The notes under the pieces were generated by a model that saw nothing but the letters and a program-made list of their open reading frames with translations, had not been told where the DNA came from and made no database searches. A program made the position numbers and the translations under genes. From Chitinophagaceae bacterium (GTDB taxonomy: Bacteria; Bacteroidota; Bacteroidia; Chitinophagales; Chitinophagaceae), in NCBI GenBank assembly GCA_016787085.1, contig JAEUVJ010000075.1, positions 1-64,000 on the forward strand: a DNA stretch of 64,000 bases. The letters are read 5' to 3'. Of this stretch, positions 8,206 through 17,165 are shown one piece after another; position 1 is the stretch's first letter; each line of letters starts with the position of its first letter.

Positions 8206-8853
8206 ATGAAACCAACCGGGCTGTTACTGATTCTTTCTGTTTTGCTTTTGACTTTATTTTCCTGTGGAGAAGAAAAAACGCAGCCTGTGTCCGATAAACA
8301 GCCGGTCAATGATAGTATTCTTAGTGTGCCGCCTTCTAAAAAGCCTGTTAACCCCTATGCAGGAATTGATGTGTCCCCGATGGATATGAGTTATTTCCCT
8401 GCTGAGTACCCGAAGTTGAAAATGGCAAATCATAATGCTCCACCTCCTGTAGCCAGGGTAATATATAGCCGGCCTCACCTGGCAGGAAGACATTTGTTTG
8501 ATCAGGTATTGAAGTATGGTGAACCCTGGAGACTCGGGGCCAATGAAGCCACAGAGATACAGTTCTATCGTGATGTAACTATACAAAAGAAAAAGGTCAG
8601 GTCTGGCCGTTATATATTGTATTGTATTCCCCAGCCGGATAAATGGATGATCATCCTGAACTCAAACCTTGATTCCTGGGGGCTTGAGCAGGATCCTGCG
8701 AAAGATATTCAGCGGTTCGAAATAGCGCCTGGCCATGACCATGGGGGGCCTTCCCTCGAAGACTTTACCATGGTATTTGAAAAAACAGATATAGGTGCAG
8801 ACCTGGTAATAGCATGGGGCGATATACTCGCCAGGCTTCCAATTAACTTCTGA
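8206..8853 (+). CDS. DUF2911 lipoprotein
   Basis: Second DUF2911 protein of the tandem pair, 215 aa. A lipobox, LTLFSC with C20, marks it as a lipoprotein, followed by a low-complexity polar spacer (about 21-50). The domain starts at about residue 55 and repeats the motifs of its neighbour: ARVIYSRPHLAGRHLF, YGEPWRLGANEATEIQF, SGRYILYCIPQPDKWMIILN. The differing export forms suggest that one copy is membrane-anchored and the other soluble. Function unknown. Confidence 0.88.
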   Translation: MKPTGLLLILSVLLLTLFSCGEEKTQPVSDKQPVNDSILSVPPSKKPVNPYAGIDVSPMDMSYFPAEYPKLKMANHNAPPPVARVIYSRPHLAGRHLFDQVLKYGEPWRLGANEATEIQFYRDVTIQKKKVRSGRYILYCIPQPDKWMIILNSNLDSWGLEQDPAKDIQRFEIAPGHDHGGPSLEDFTMVFEKTDIGADLVIAWGDILARLPINF

Positions 8854-8913
8854 TAGCAGATGCAATAACACCCCAAATCCCCCCATTGCCGTATTATTTT
8901 CGATATTTACACT

Positions 8914-10761
8914 ATGTGTGGTATTGCAGGTATAATACAAACTGATCCCAGGTCTTTCAATACAGGGCATATTAAGAATATGACCGATTCCCTCTCCCAT
9001 CGCGGACCTGACGGGGAAGGGATATGGCAAAATGTCTCCGGCCATGTTCTTCTCGGCCATCGGCGCCTGGCGATCATTGACACAAGCGATGCAGCCGCAC
9101 AGCCCATGCATTACCTGGATCGCTATACAATCATTCATAACGGCGAGATTTATAATTACCTAGAGTTAAAAGAGGATCTGCAGAAAAAAGGGTATTCTTT
9201 CCGTACCAGTTCTGATACAGAAGTGATCCTGGCCGCTTTCGATCATTATTACGATGAATGTATCGAACATTTTGATGGGATGTTTGCCTTTGCGATCTGG
9301 GACGAGGAGGAACAGGAGTTGTTTGCCGCACGTGACCGCTTTGGCGAAAAACCGTTTTATTACTTATTCAATGGACAAGACTTTGTTTTTGCCTCGGAAA
9401 TGAAAGCGTTATGGTCAGCAGGCATTGTGCGAAAGCCAAACCTGCAAATGCTTTTTAACTTCATTACTATAGGCTACACAGATAATCCGCAAAGACCTGA
9501 AGAAACATTTTTCGAAAATGTATTAAAACTCCCGGCAGCCTCAAGACTATACTACACCCCTGCTTCAGGGGAGCTTACCATCGAAAAGTACTGGGATCTC
9601 GATCTCTCTGTTCAACACCAAAAGATCACAGATAAAGAAGCAACCGAACAATTCAGGCATTTATTTTCATCATCCGTAAAAAGAAGGCTACGCAGCGATG
9701 TGCCAGTTGGCATGTCTTTAAGCGGAGGATTAGACAGTTCTTCCATAGCTGCAACAGCATCAACACTGATCACATCCAATGCATCTCTGACCTCCTTTAC
9801 CGCCATTTTTCCAGGCTTTGAAAAAGACGAATCAGCTTTCGCCTCCCTCATGGCACGGAATGTCAATTTGCCGCATCAAACAGCAGAGATTTCTGTCAAT
9901 GATTTCGTACACGACTGGGAAAAATTTCTTTATTACCAGGAAGAACCTTTCGGATCGGCCAGTGCTTATGCACAATACAAAGTATATGAACTGGCAAAGC
10001 AGCATCATGTGAAGGTCCTATTGGATGGCCAGGGGGCTGATGAAACCCTGGCAGGATACAATAAGTACTATAAATGGTACTGGCAGGAACTGTTCCGGAA
10101 AAGAAAACTCACCAGGAGCAAAGAACTGCCGGCGGCAAGGGATATGGGTGTCAGTGAAAAATTCACATATAAAAATATAATAGCCGCATTATTCCCCGAC
10201 ATCGCTTCTGTGATACTGGAAAAACAATATCTGGCAAGGGCTGTAAGGCACGAGGACCTTACTCATGACTTCATCCACCTGCAAAGCAAGGAAGCCTACT
10301 ACAGTACGCCGGATACATTCGACCTCAACGGGGCTTTGTACTTCAATACCAGTATTCATGGACTGGAAGAGTTGCTGCGGCTGGCTGACCGGAACTCCAT
10401 GGCACATGGAAGAGAAGTACGCCTGCCCTTTTTACAGCATGAGCTGGTAGAGTTTGTCTTTTCTTTACCCGCACAATTCAAAATAAGGAACGGCCGTACA
10501 AAATGGGTCTTGCGTCAAAGCATGAAAGATAATTTACCACAAGAGATTGTTTTCCGGAAAGACAAGACCGGTTTTGAGCCCCCGCAAAAAGAATGGATGA
10601 AAGGGACCCCCGTACAGGAAATGATACAGGAAGCAAAAAGGAAATTAGTGAATGAACGTATCCTGAAACCCGGTGTATTGAATAAGCCTGTGTCTCCCCA
10701 TTCTTCACATGAGGCGGATGCATATGACTGGCGTTATCTTGCATCTGCATTTTACCTTTAG
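8914..10761 (+). CDS. asnB: Asparagine synthase (glutamine-hydrolysing)
   Basis: Cytosolic enzyme making asparagine from aspartate, ATP and glutamine. The N-terminal class II amidotransferase has the nucleophile C2 (MCGIAGI), RGPDG (30-34) and HNGEIYN (75-81). The C-terminal synthetase domain has the ATP pyrophosphatase loop SLSGGLDSSS (268-277) and LLDGQGADETLAGY. At 615 aa it is of the usual bacterial AsnB length. Relatives also occur in polysaccharide and peptide clusters, but no such genes adjoin it here. A bidirectional hairpin terminator follows. Confidence 0.93.
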   Translation: MCGIAGIIQTDPRSFNTGHIKNMTDSLSHRGPDGEGIWQNVSGHVLLGHRRLAIIDTSDAAAQPMHYLDRYTIIHNGEIYNYLELKEDLQKKGYSFRTSSDTEVILAAFDHYYDECIEHFDGMFAFAIWDEEEQELFAARDRFGEKPFYYLFNGQDFVFASEMKALWSAGIVRKPNLQMLFNFITIGYTDNPQRPEETFFENVLKLPAASRLYYTPASGELTIEKYWDLDLSVQHQKITDKEATEQFRHLFSSSVKRRLRSDVPVGMSLSGGLDSSSIAATASTLITSNASLTSFTAIFPGFEKDESAFASLMARNVNLPHQTAEISVNDFVHDWEKFLYYQEEPFGSASAYAQYKVYELAKQHHVKVLLDGQGADETLAGYNKYYKWYWQELFRKRKLTRSKELPAARDMGVSEKFTYKNIIAALFPDIASVILEKQYLARAVRHEDLTHDFIHLQSKEAYYSTPDTFDLNGALYFNTSIHGLEELLRLADRNSMAHGREVRLPFLQHELVEFVFSLPAQFKIRNGRTKWVLRQSMKDNLPQEIVFRKDKTGFEPPQKEWMKGTPVQEMIQEAKRKLVNERILKPGVLNKPVSPHSSHEADAYDWRYLASAFYL

Positions 10762-10767
10762 AAAAGA

Positions 10768-10799
10768 ATAAGCCGCTTCTGACAAGAGAAACGGCTTAT
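10768..10799. terminator. Bidirectional terminator between asnB and the third PepSY-like gene
   Basis: Perfect 8-bp stem ATAAGCCG/CGGCTTAT with a 16-base loop, between convergent genes. T-runs are short on both sides, so termination strength is uncertain. Confidence 0.6.
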
Positions 10800-10837
10800 C
10801 GGACCAGTTTACCAATGCTGCAAAACAGTTACGGCTA

Positions 10838-11281
10838 TCAGATATCAGCCCGTTTGAATTTTTCTGTCTGCTCGAGGTTGCCATACACATCTGATTTCAC
10901 TACATACCAGTTCTTATCGTCTTTCAGCGTGATCAGAAAACTGACCTCTTCGGCAGAAGTGACTTCAGTTACGCCAAACACTTCACGGCCACCATATTTT
11001 TTCTTTAGTTTGGAAACGATATTGGGAAGCAATTGCTTTTCACCATAGTAGCGCATGGTTTTCAGCAATATGCCTTCCTGGTCGTACTGTGCACGTACCT
11101 GTATATCATCCATCTTGAAATTGGCCTGATAGTAGTCGTCATACTCATGCCATTCAACGTTCTGCGCTTTTTCAAATGTTTCATTAAACGCTTTTAATAC
11201 CTTCTCACTTACATCGGAAGGGGAACCTGCTACGGCGGCAATACTGACCAGCATGACAGCGAATAGAATAATTTTTTTCAT
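10838..11281 (-). CDS. Secreted PepSY-like (DUF2874-type) protein 3
   Basis: A 147-residue exported protein starting MKKIILFAVMLVSIAAVAG. I chose this ATG over one 24 bp upstream because it begins the signal peptide directly. The body carries the paralogue pattern: VLKAFNETFEKAQNVEWHEY, then YYQANFKMDDIQVRAQYD, QEGILLKTMRYY and VSFLITLKDDKNWYVVK. It belongs to the same family as the two genes at 4.6-5.7 kb. Monocistronic; function unknown. Confidence 0.82.
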   Translation of the reverse strand: MKKIILFAVMLVSIAAVAGSPSDVSEKVLKAFNETFEKAQNVEWHEYDDYYQANFKMDDIQVRAQYDQEGILLKTMRYYGEKQLLPNIVSKLKKKYGGREVFGVTEVTSAEEVSFLITLKDDKNWYVVKSDVYGNLEQTEKFKRADI

Positions 11282-11618
11282 GGCTTCGTGTTTAAAGATT
11301 TTCAATGATTATTTTATCCAAATTATAACGGCTATCCACCTGCGCAAAGCAAATAAGCGGCAGACGGCAAGTGATAGATGTTCGGGTATAGTATAAACCA
11401 AATGTGAAAGACTGCTGAAATCCTTAATTGGGATACCGAAAGAATATTTTACCGGCTCAAAACATGAAGCCGGTATCCGTTAAGTGAATGTTAACCGGGA
11501 ATGCTTGCTGGATGAATGGTACCCGGGTATAAAATAAATACAGGCAGTTCCCTCCTTTTCACAGAAAAAATGCCCGCTGAACAGCGGACATTGATCAATA
11601 TAGAATTTTTTATACCTC
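11282..11618. other. Intergenic region with inverted repeats
   Basis: This 337-bp gap holds the upstream region of the PepSY-like gene, a perfect 8-bp inverted repeat TACCGGCT/AGCCGGTA at 11450-11475 with a 10-base loop, and the terminator of the DUF1501 gene near its right end. I see no coding potential. Confidence 0.5.
11565..11590 (-). terminator. Terminator of the DUF1501 operon
   Basis: On the minus strand TGTCCGCT, a short loop, AGCGGGCA and then TTTTTT. It lies about 30 bp after the DUF1501 stop codon. Confidence 0.8.
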
Positions 11619-13226
11619 TTATGGCATCTTTACTACAGTGATTACCTTTTGGAGTGATTTATTCTGTAACCGGATAAAATAGGCTCCTGAGGCCAGGCCG
11701 TCATTATAAATATCAATATTATAGGTACCTGCTGCATACTCCCGGCTGGTCAGTACTTTTATTACCCGGCCCAGCGCATCAATCTGCTGGATCATAGTAT
11801 GGCCGCCGGTAGTAGAGAACTGAATTGTGCCGCTGACCGTATAAGGATTAGGCCACATTTTCAGGATCAGGTTATTTGCATTATTATTGGTGTCATCCGG
11901 TGTATCGGGAATACCACAAGGCCCCCCTTTGATCAAAGGAAGCGACTGGTAGTTTTGCAGCATTATATTATTCAATGCAGGTTGCTTTACACAGAACCAT
12001 TGTTCCAGTACAGAAGCATATATGCTTCTGAAATCATACTGGAAGGGAATATTGTTCACCACCTGAATATCGGCCGGAATATCGGGACTGTTACCAAGAA
12101 TTCCTTTTTTGACATGCGTGCCAAACATCACCAACGGAGCTGCGGCGCCATGATCGGTACCCAGACTGGCATTGGACTTAATACGGCGGCCAAATTCTGA
12201 GTAGGTCATTCCTATTACCCGTTCATCTATCTGCATCATTTCAAGGTCTGTTTGAAAGGCCTGAATCCCTTCAGACAGGTTTTTCATTAGCTGTGCGTGA
12301 AAACCAGTTGTTGTATCGCTGGCATTCACCTGTCTTTTATGGGTATCGAAACCGCCTATAGTCACTGTATAGACCCTTGTCTTCAATCCTCCCTTGATCA
12401 GGCGGGCAACAATCCGCAACTGGTCAGCCAATGAGCTGCCCGTGGGATAGGTCGCCATAGTAGCCGCCCGCTGATAAGCCGCCCTGATAAGATCAGAATA
12501 AATTTTTGTTTTTTCAGAAACCACCCGCAGGAACTTCAGCTCTTTGTTGGCATAGGCCGACGTAAGCGGATAGTCGGAAAAGGGATTGGTAAACGTGTAA
12601 ACCTTTTCAGGGTTGGTAATGGACAGACCCATAGAATAGATCTCACCCTGTACCATCAGCGTGGGTACGCTGCTGATCTGTATGGCAAGCGGATCAGGCA
12701 TTTCCGCACTGGGATATGCATCGGGATAGCCGGGAAACTCGCTTTCCAGGTAACGGCCCATCCATCCTGTTTTCACTCTTTGTCTCCGGTTTTGTGTCGT
12801 ATCGCCGCTATTCCAGATATCCGTAGCCCGGAAATGCGAAAAATTAGGATTATCATACCCTACTGATTGCACTACATTCGCTTTTCCTTCATTATACATG
12901 TTCTGTAATGCCGTCATAGCCGGATGAAGGCCCGATCTTTCAGTTCCATCGAGACGTAATACCTGGCTTTGAGGGATCGCTACATTCGTTCTCGCATTAT
13001 AATAGTTTGCGTATACATCCAGCGGGATCACCATGTTCAGGCCATCGTTGCCCCCTGCTAATTGAATCAATACAAGTACATGATCTGTATCCGTGGCCAC
13101 TTCATCGAATAACCTGGCCAGCGAATTGCCTGAAGTGCCATGAGCAGTAAAGGAAAAACCATTCAATAAAGCCGGCATGGTAACAGCGGCGGGAACGGTA
13201 TTCTGTAAAAATTTTCTCCTGTTCAT
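11619..13226 (-). CDS. DUF1501 protein with T9SS type A sorting domain
   Basis: Exported 535-residue protein of the DUF1501 (alkaline-phosphatase-like fold) family. The N-terminus MNRRKFLQNTVPAAVTMPAL is a twin-arginine-like signal. The DUF1501 part includes VLIQLAGGNDGLNMVIPLD, SQVLRLDGTERSGLHPAM and MTYSEFGRRIKSNASLGTDHG. The last 80 residues (from about 455, WPNPYTVSGTIQF to VITVVKMP) form a T9SS C-terminal sorting domain, so the protein should end up on the cell surface or be secreted. It is the last gene of a three-gene minus-strand unit; the DUF1800 partner is 47 bp upstream. Confidence 0.92.
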   Translation of the reverse strand: MNRRKFLQNTVPAAVTMPALLNGFSFTAHGTSGNSLARLFDEVATDTDHVLVLIQLAGGNDGLNMVIPLDVYANYYNARTNVAIPQSQVLRLDGTERSGLHPAMTALQNMYNEGKANVVQSVGYDNPNFSHFRATDIWNSGDTTQNRRQRVKTGWMGRYLESEFPGYPDAYPSAEMPDPLAIQISSVPTLMVQGEIYSMGLSITNPEKVYTFTNPFSDYPLTSAYANKELKFLRVVSEKTKIYSDLIRAAYQRAATMATYPTGSSLADQLRIVARLIKGGLKTRVYTVTIGGFDTHKRQVNASDTTTGFHAQLMKNLSEGIQAFQTDLEMMQIDERVIGMTYSEFGRRIKSNASLGTDHGAAAPLVMFGTHVKKGILGNSPDIPADIQVVNNIPFQYDFRSIYASVLEQWFCVKQPALNNIMLQNYQSLPLIKGGPCGIPDTPDDTNNNANNLILKMWPNPYTVSGTIQFSTTGGHTMIQQIDALGRVIKVLTSREYAAGTYNIDIYNDGLASGAYFIRLQNKSLQKVITVVKMP

Positions 13227-13273
13227 ATTTATCTTTTTACATAGGTTAAGTAATCCTGCTCACCGGCAGGGCT

Positions 13274-14905
13274 TCAGCACAGATGAAACTCCGGAAGGTT
13301 CATCAGGAACTTGAACATATCGCGGAGCGAATTATTGATCACCGTATTATTATTGCTGTTCCAGGCATTGGTCCAGACAGTATCGTCTGTGGTATTATTC
13401 AATAGAAAACGGCTCTTGACATAATTTCTTGAATTGACCGATAACGGGTAACGAAGCAGCAAAGCCGTTACATCTATGATCAACTGGTTAGGATCAGCCG
13501 GATTGGATGAATAGCCGGCAAAAGCTCTCACATCAATCACGGCATCATCCACCAGGGCATTAGTAAAGTCAGCTCGTCTCGGAAGAGAGTTGCTGTTCAC
13601 CCATAGTTCGTAATGCATCGGCTCCTGGTAATAAGAAGGCCAGCCTGATACATCCGGCGGTTGAAATAATTCCATCTGCATTTCAGCCGCCCGCTGGTAA
13701 AGTGAAAAGAATAACGGGTACCCGGTCGTATAATCGGTATATGCCGGAAAAGGCGTATTGAATTCCCGCAAAGTCCCAACGATCATATCAAACGGTGTTT
13801 TGATATAGCAGGCCTGGTTGACGGTATCAAAGAAGTGCTCACTTTTAAACAAAACCTCCAGCGCAGGTTTTACCTCATAGTTGTTGCTTTTCAGAATTTC
13901 AGCCATCGGGATGATGACATCGGTTTCTGCAGCCTCATCAATTTCATAATACACAAACCATTTGTATAGCTTACGGCATATAAAACGGGCCGCTTCATCT
14001 GTATCCGTGATCATATTGACAAGTGCATCCAGTTCCTGGTCTTCGTTAGTGCTGCCGGCAATAGTGGCATTATTATAGAATGACGAAAAGCCTTTAGCGC
14101 CGGTATCATGTGCATTGGTGTCAAAATAGGAGCCGAGGGGGTTATTGGTGATCCTCCAGCCTGTCAGCACCCTGGCCGCAGCTATCACATCATCTTCTGT
14201 ATATAAAGAGTCAGGTCCGATCCCAACAGTAAACAACTCCTGTAATTCACGGGCATAGTTCTCATCCGGTGCCTGCCGGGAATTCAGGTATCCGTTCAGA
14301 TGGATCAGCATAGCCGGGTCAATGGTCACTTCTTTTACCAATGTCTTAAAATTACCAAGCGCATTGCTGCGTAAAAGGTTGTGGTGCCTGTAGAGCATCT
14401 GCGAATTCTCTACTTCTGATTCCTGGATAGAGAAATGATGATGCCAGAATAGTACCATTTTTTCCTGGATACCCCTTGACTGGTTAATGATGAGACCTGA
14501 CCACCACTTCTTTAAACTTTGCACCCGTAAAGCATTAATAGTCCCTCTTACACCCGGGTCGCTGGCAGTATTGGGATCGTTAACCCACGTTTGCCCCTGG
14601 GCCACACCGAGATCATCATGCATAACCCCAAACTCATCTTCGATCAGGCCATAATCTCTTACGGGCGGACTGGGTACTGTAACGTTATTGAGCAATTCAT
14701 CTACGGCGGCGCCGGGGCTCAGCGTCAGAAAATAATCCACATCTGCTTTTTTAGCGCCAAACATGGTTCGCTTCAGCAAATGGGTCACTTCATTAATAGT
14801 CCAGCTTCCTGCGTAAGGATTTAAACCGGCAAACATCCTTTTGCGGTTTTGCTGAATTGCCGTCCTTTTCTTCATGGCCCGGGTTAAAAATTCTCTTCTG
14901 TCCAT
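13274..14905 (-). CDS. DUF1800 protein
   Basis: Partner of DUF1501 proteins in many Bacteroidota and Planctomycetota; function unsolved. Family motifs are WTINEVTHLLKRTMFGAKKAD, MVLFWHHHFSIQ, DENYARELQELFTVGIG, and PPDVSGWPSYY near the C-terminus. The start at 14905 gives MDRREFLTRAMKK, a twin-arginine-like beginning matching relatives; the longer frame begins with GTG eight codons upstream and has no support. 543 aa. It lies 28 bp after the propeller/CHU_C gene and 47 bp before the DUF1501 gene, consistent with one operon. Confidence 0.92.
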   Translation of the reverse strand: MDRREFLTRAMKKRTAIQQNRKRMFAGLNPYAGSWTINEVTHLLKRTMFGAKKADVDYFLTLSPGAAVDELLNNVTVPSPPVRDYGLIEDEFGVMHDDLGVAQGQTWVNDPNTASDPGVRGTINALRVQSLKKWWSGLIINQSRGIQEKMVLFWHHHFSIQESEVENSQMLYRHHNLLRSNALGNFKTLVKEVTIDPAMLIHLNGYLNSRQAPDENYARELQELFTVGIGPDSLYTEDDVIAAARVLTGWRITNNPLGSYFDTNAHDTGAKGFSSFYNNATIAGSTNEDQELDALVNMITDTDEAARFICRKLYKWFVYYEIDEAAETDVIIPMAEILKSNNYEVKPALEVLFKSEHFFDTVNQACYIKTPFDMIVGTLREFNTPFPAYTDYTTGYPLFFSLYQRAAEMQMELFQPPDVSGWPSYYQEPMHYELWVNSNSLPRRADFTNALVDDAVIDVRAFAGYSSNPADPNQLIIDVTALLLRYPLSVNSRNYVKSRFLLNNTTDDTVWTNAWNSNNNTVINNSLRDMFKFLMNLPEFHLC

Positions 14906-14933
14906 AGTATAAGTTTTTCCGGTGAACACACAG

Positions 14934-16877
14934 TTAACGTATCAGCGTAAAGGTTCCTTTTTGCTGATGCGGTTTATTTTGGAGGTCTTTATAGTCAATT
15001 AAATAAATGAAAACACTGGTAGGCTGCAATTGCCCTTTGAAGAACCCATTCCACCGGTTACTGATCGAAGAGCTTTTGAAAACTATTTCTCCGTTTCGAT
15101 TAAAAACCTGCATCTGATACCCCTCAGGTACTTTGCCGATCGGGCCAAAATAATCATTCCGACCGTCGCCATTAGGAGTAAACGCATTCGGCACCATGAC
15201 TACCGCATCATTCAACACCACTACGGTAAAATCACCTGAAACCTGGCAGCCATTAGGCAAGCGGTTAACAGCCGTATAAACAGTAGTGATAGCAGGTGAT
15301 GCAACCGGTTCAGGACAATTGGTACAACTGAGCGTTGTATGCGAGTTCCAGGTAATGATGCCATTGCCATTTGTAGACAGTGTAATGTTCTCCCCGGCAA
15401 AAATCGTATCCATGTTCCTCATGTTGTCAAATGGCCCATTGATAAGTACAGGCTGGTAGGTAACAATGGCAGAATCATAACCACAGATATCTCTCAGTGT
15501 GTCCTGCAGCGATACAAATCCGCCGATATTACACACAGCCGAATCCCTTGTTTGTATCTCTGGTAATTTCAGTTTGATGATACCAAAATCCGTTTCGCCC
15601 AGCATATTGCTGAAATCTCCGTCGCCAGACTCAGAATCCCCGGCGAGATAATATTCATCCGTAAGCGGGTTACGGATCATGCAACGCATGTGATCATTCT
15701 CTCCGCCGCCCCAGTTCTGTTTCCATACCACATTGCCGGCCTGGTCTAATTTCACAGTCCAGTAGTCTCCCTCTCCAAGAGCATTGACAATATCTCCGTC
15801 ATCAGAGTATGAGATACCACCAATAACATAACTGCTGTCCCTGTCAGTAATGATCGTTCTTGCATATTCCGCATCAGTACCACCCAGTACTTTCTGCCAG
15901 TTCAATTGTCCCCGCTGGCTTACATTAATGACCCAGTAGTCCTGGCTGCCTTTAGCTCCGCTCACGTCGCCGTCATTCGAAGTAGTATAGCCTGCCAGGG
16001 TAAACGAACCATCAGCGCCTCTCGTCATACAATAGGCAACATCATTCTGCGAGCCGCCATATATGTTACTGAAAACTTTATTCCCGCTCTGGTCAATGGC
16101 CAGCAGCCATACGTCATAATTCTTTTGATCCGGCGGAATATCGCCGTCTATCGAATTAGTAAAACCGGCCAGGTAGGTAATGCCATTAACAATTTCAAAA
16201 TCGAATAATTCTTCATTTCTGCTGCCGCCATAACACCGGCTCCATTGCACCGCTCCTGAAGCGTCTAATTTCATCAGCACTCCATCTGTATAACCGCCTG
16301 TACCATGATTGCCGCGGATGTCACCATCGTTTGATGAGGAAGACGCAGCTATCAGGTATCCGCCATCACCGGTTATTTCAATATGGTTACCGATATCAAG
16401 CCCGCTGCCGCCATAACGTCTTTGCCATTGCAGGTTACCGGTTGCATCCAGTTTCAGCATCCAGATATCTTTGGTGCCCCCATAGCCGGCCACTACCCCT
16501 CCATCTGTTGAATTGGTTTCACCCAGAACAATATATCCGCCATCGGATGTTTGCGCAATGTCCCTGGCACTCTCGTATCCCGTTCCGCCAAATGATCTTT
16601 CCCATTGTATAGTACCACAACGGTCTAATTTCAATACCCAAAGATCCCAGTAATCACGGCTGGGCTGGGGGCTTACATCACCGTCACGTGAATCGGTATA
16701 ACCACCCACTATGGTACCTCCATCACTGGTGGCTCTGATCGTATAGGGAATATCAACATCCCCGCCCCCATAGTGAAGCGCCCATTGACGGGGGGGCAAT
16801 TGTGCAGGCGATTGATAGCTGTTCGCTACAGCTACTATCATGAGGGCCAGATATAACAGGAGGTTTTGGATTCTCAC
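14934..16877 (-). CDS. Secreted propeller protein with CHU_C (T9SS type B) C-terminus
   Basis: A 647-residue surface or secreted protein. The start is GTG (16877), needed for the signal peptide MRIQNLLLYLALMIVAVANS; the next ATG would leave only a stump. Residues about 35-430 consist of some seven repeats of roughly 55-60 residues with the pattern YGGSxxD...DGGYxxAGxTxSxDGDV...DxWxxKLDxxGNxxW, which would build a seven-bladed propeller. The acidic DGD turns may bind calcium. The C-terminal segment VPNAFTPNGDGRNDYFGP to GTFTLIR is the gliding-motility-associated CHU_C domain, a T9SS type B signal. First gene of the DUF1800/DUF1501 operon. Confidence 0.88.
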   Translation of the reverse strand: MRIQNLLLYLALMIVAVANSYQSPAQLPPRQWALHYGGGDVDIPYTIRATSDGGTIVGGYTDSRDGDVSPQPSRDYWDLWVLKLDRCGTIQWERSFGGTGYESARDIAQTSDGGYIVLGETNSTDGGVVAGYGGTKDIWMLKLDATGNLQWQRRYGGSGLDIGNHIEITGDGGYLIAASSSSNDGDIRGNHGTGGYTDGVLMKLDASGAVQWSRCYGGSRNEELFDFEIVNGITYLAGFTNSIDGDIPPDQKNYDVWLLAIDQSGNKVFSNIYGGSQNDVAYCMTRGADGSFTLAGYTTSNDGDVSGAKGSQDYWVINVSQRGQLNWQKVLGGTDAEYARTIITDRDSSYVIGGISYSDDGDIVNALGEGDYWTVKLDQAGNVVWKQNWGGGENDHMRCMIRNPLTDEYYLAGDSESGDGDFSNMLGETDFGIIKLKLPEIQTRDSAVCNIGGFVSLQDTLRDICGYDSAIVTYQPVLINGPFDNMRNMDTIFAGENITLSTNGNGIITWNSHTTLSCTNCPEPVASPAITTVYTAVNRLPNGCQVSGDFTVVVLNDAVVMVPNAFTPNGDGRNDYFGPIGKVPEGYQMQVFNRNGEIVFKSSSISNRWNGFFKGQLQPTSVFIYLIDYKDLQNKPHQQKGTFTLIR

Positions 16878-17165
16878 AGGCTTGAGTCTGTTGGTCTGTA
16901 AAATTTAAGACAGGAATCTATGGCAAGTATTATGCTAATCTCATTCTTTAGCAGGCTGAGTTTTCCCCTTTTATATATGTATTTTTTCATGGTAGTTTTC
17001 CGTCAGTTGTATTCTTCCTCTGTTATTAACCCTAAAGGGGGCAATTTATCTATACGGTTACCCCCTTTTCAGCCTTTTCGAAATCGGGGGAAAGAACTAT
17101 GAGCCGGGAGTTGATCTGACAATGGCAGCCCAAAAATCTTCATCTTTGCAGCCTTAAACTATAAT

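Noticed and set aside
16920..17102. 60-codon plus frame upstream of the trans-sulfuration enzyme
   Set aside because: Hydrophobic but without recognisable features, in the divergent promoter region; chance frame.
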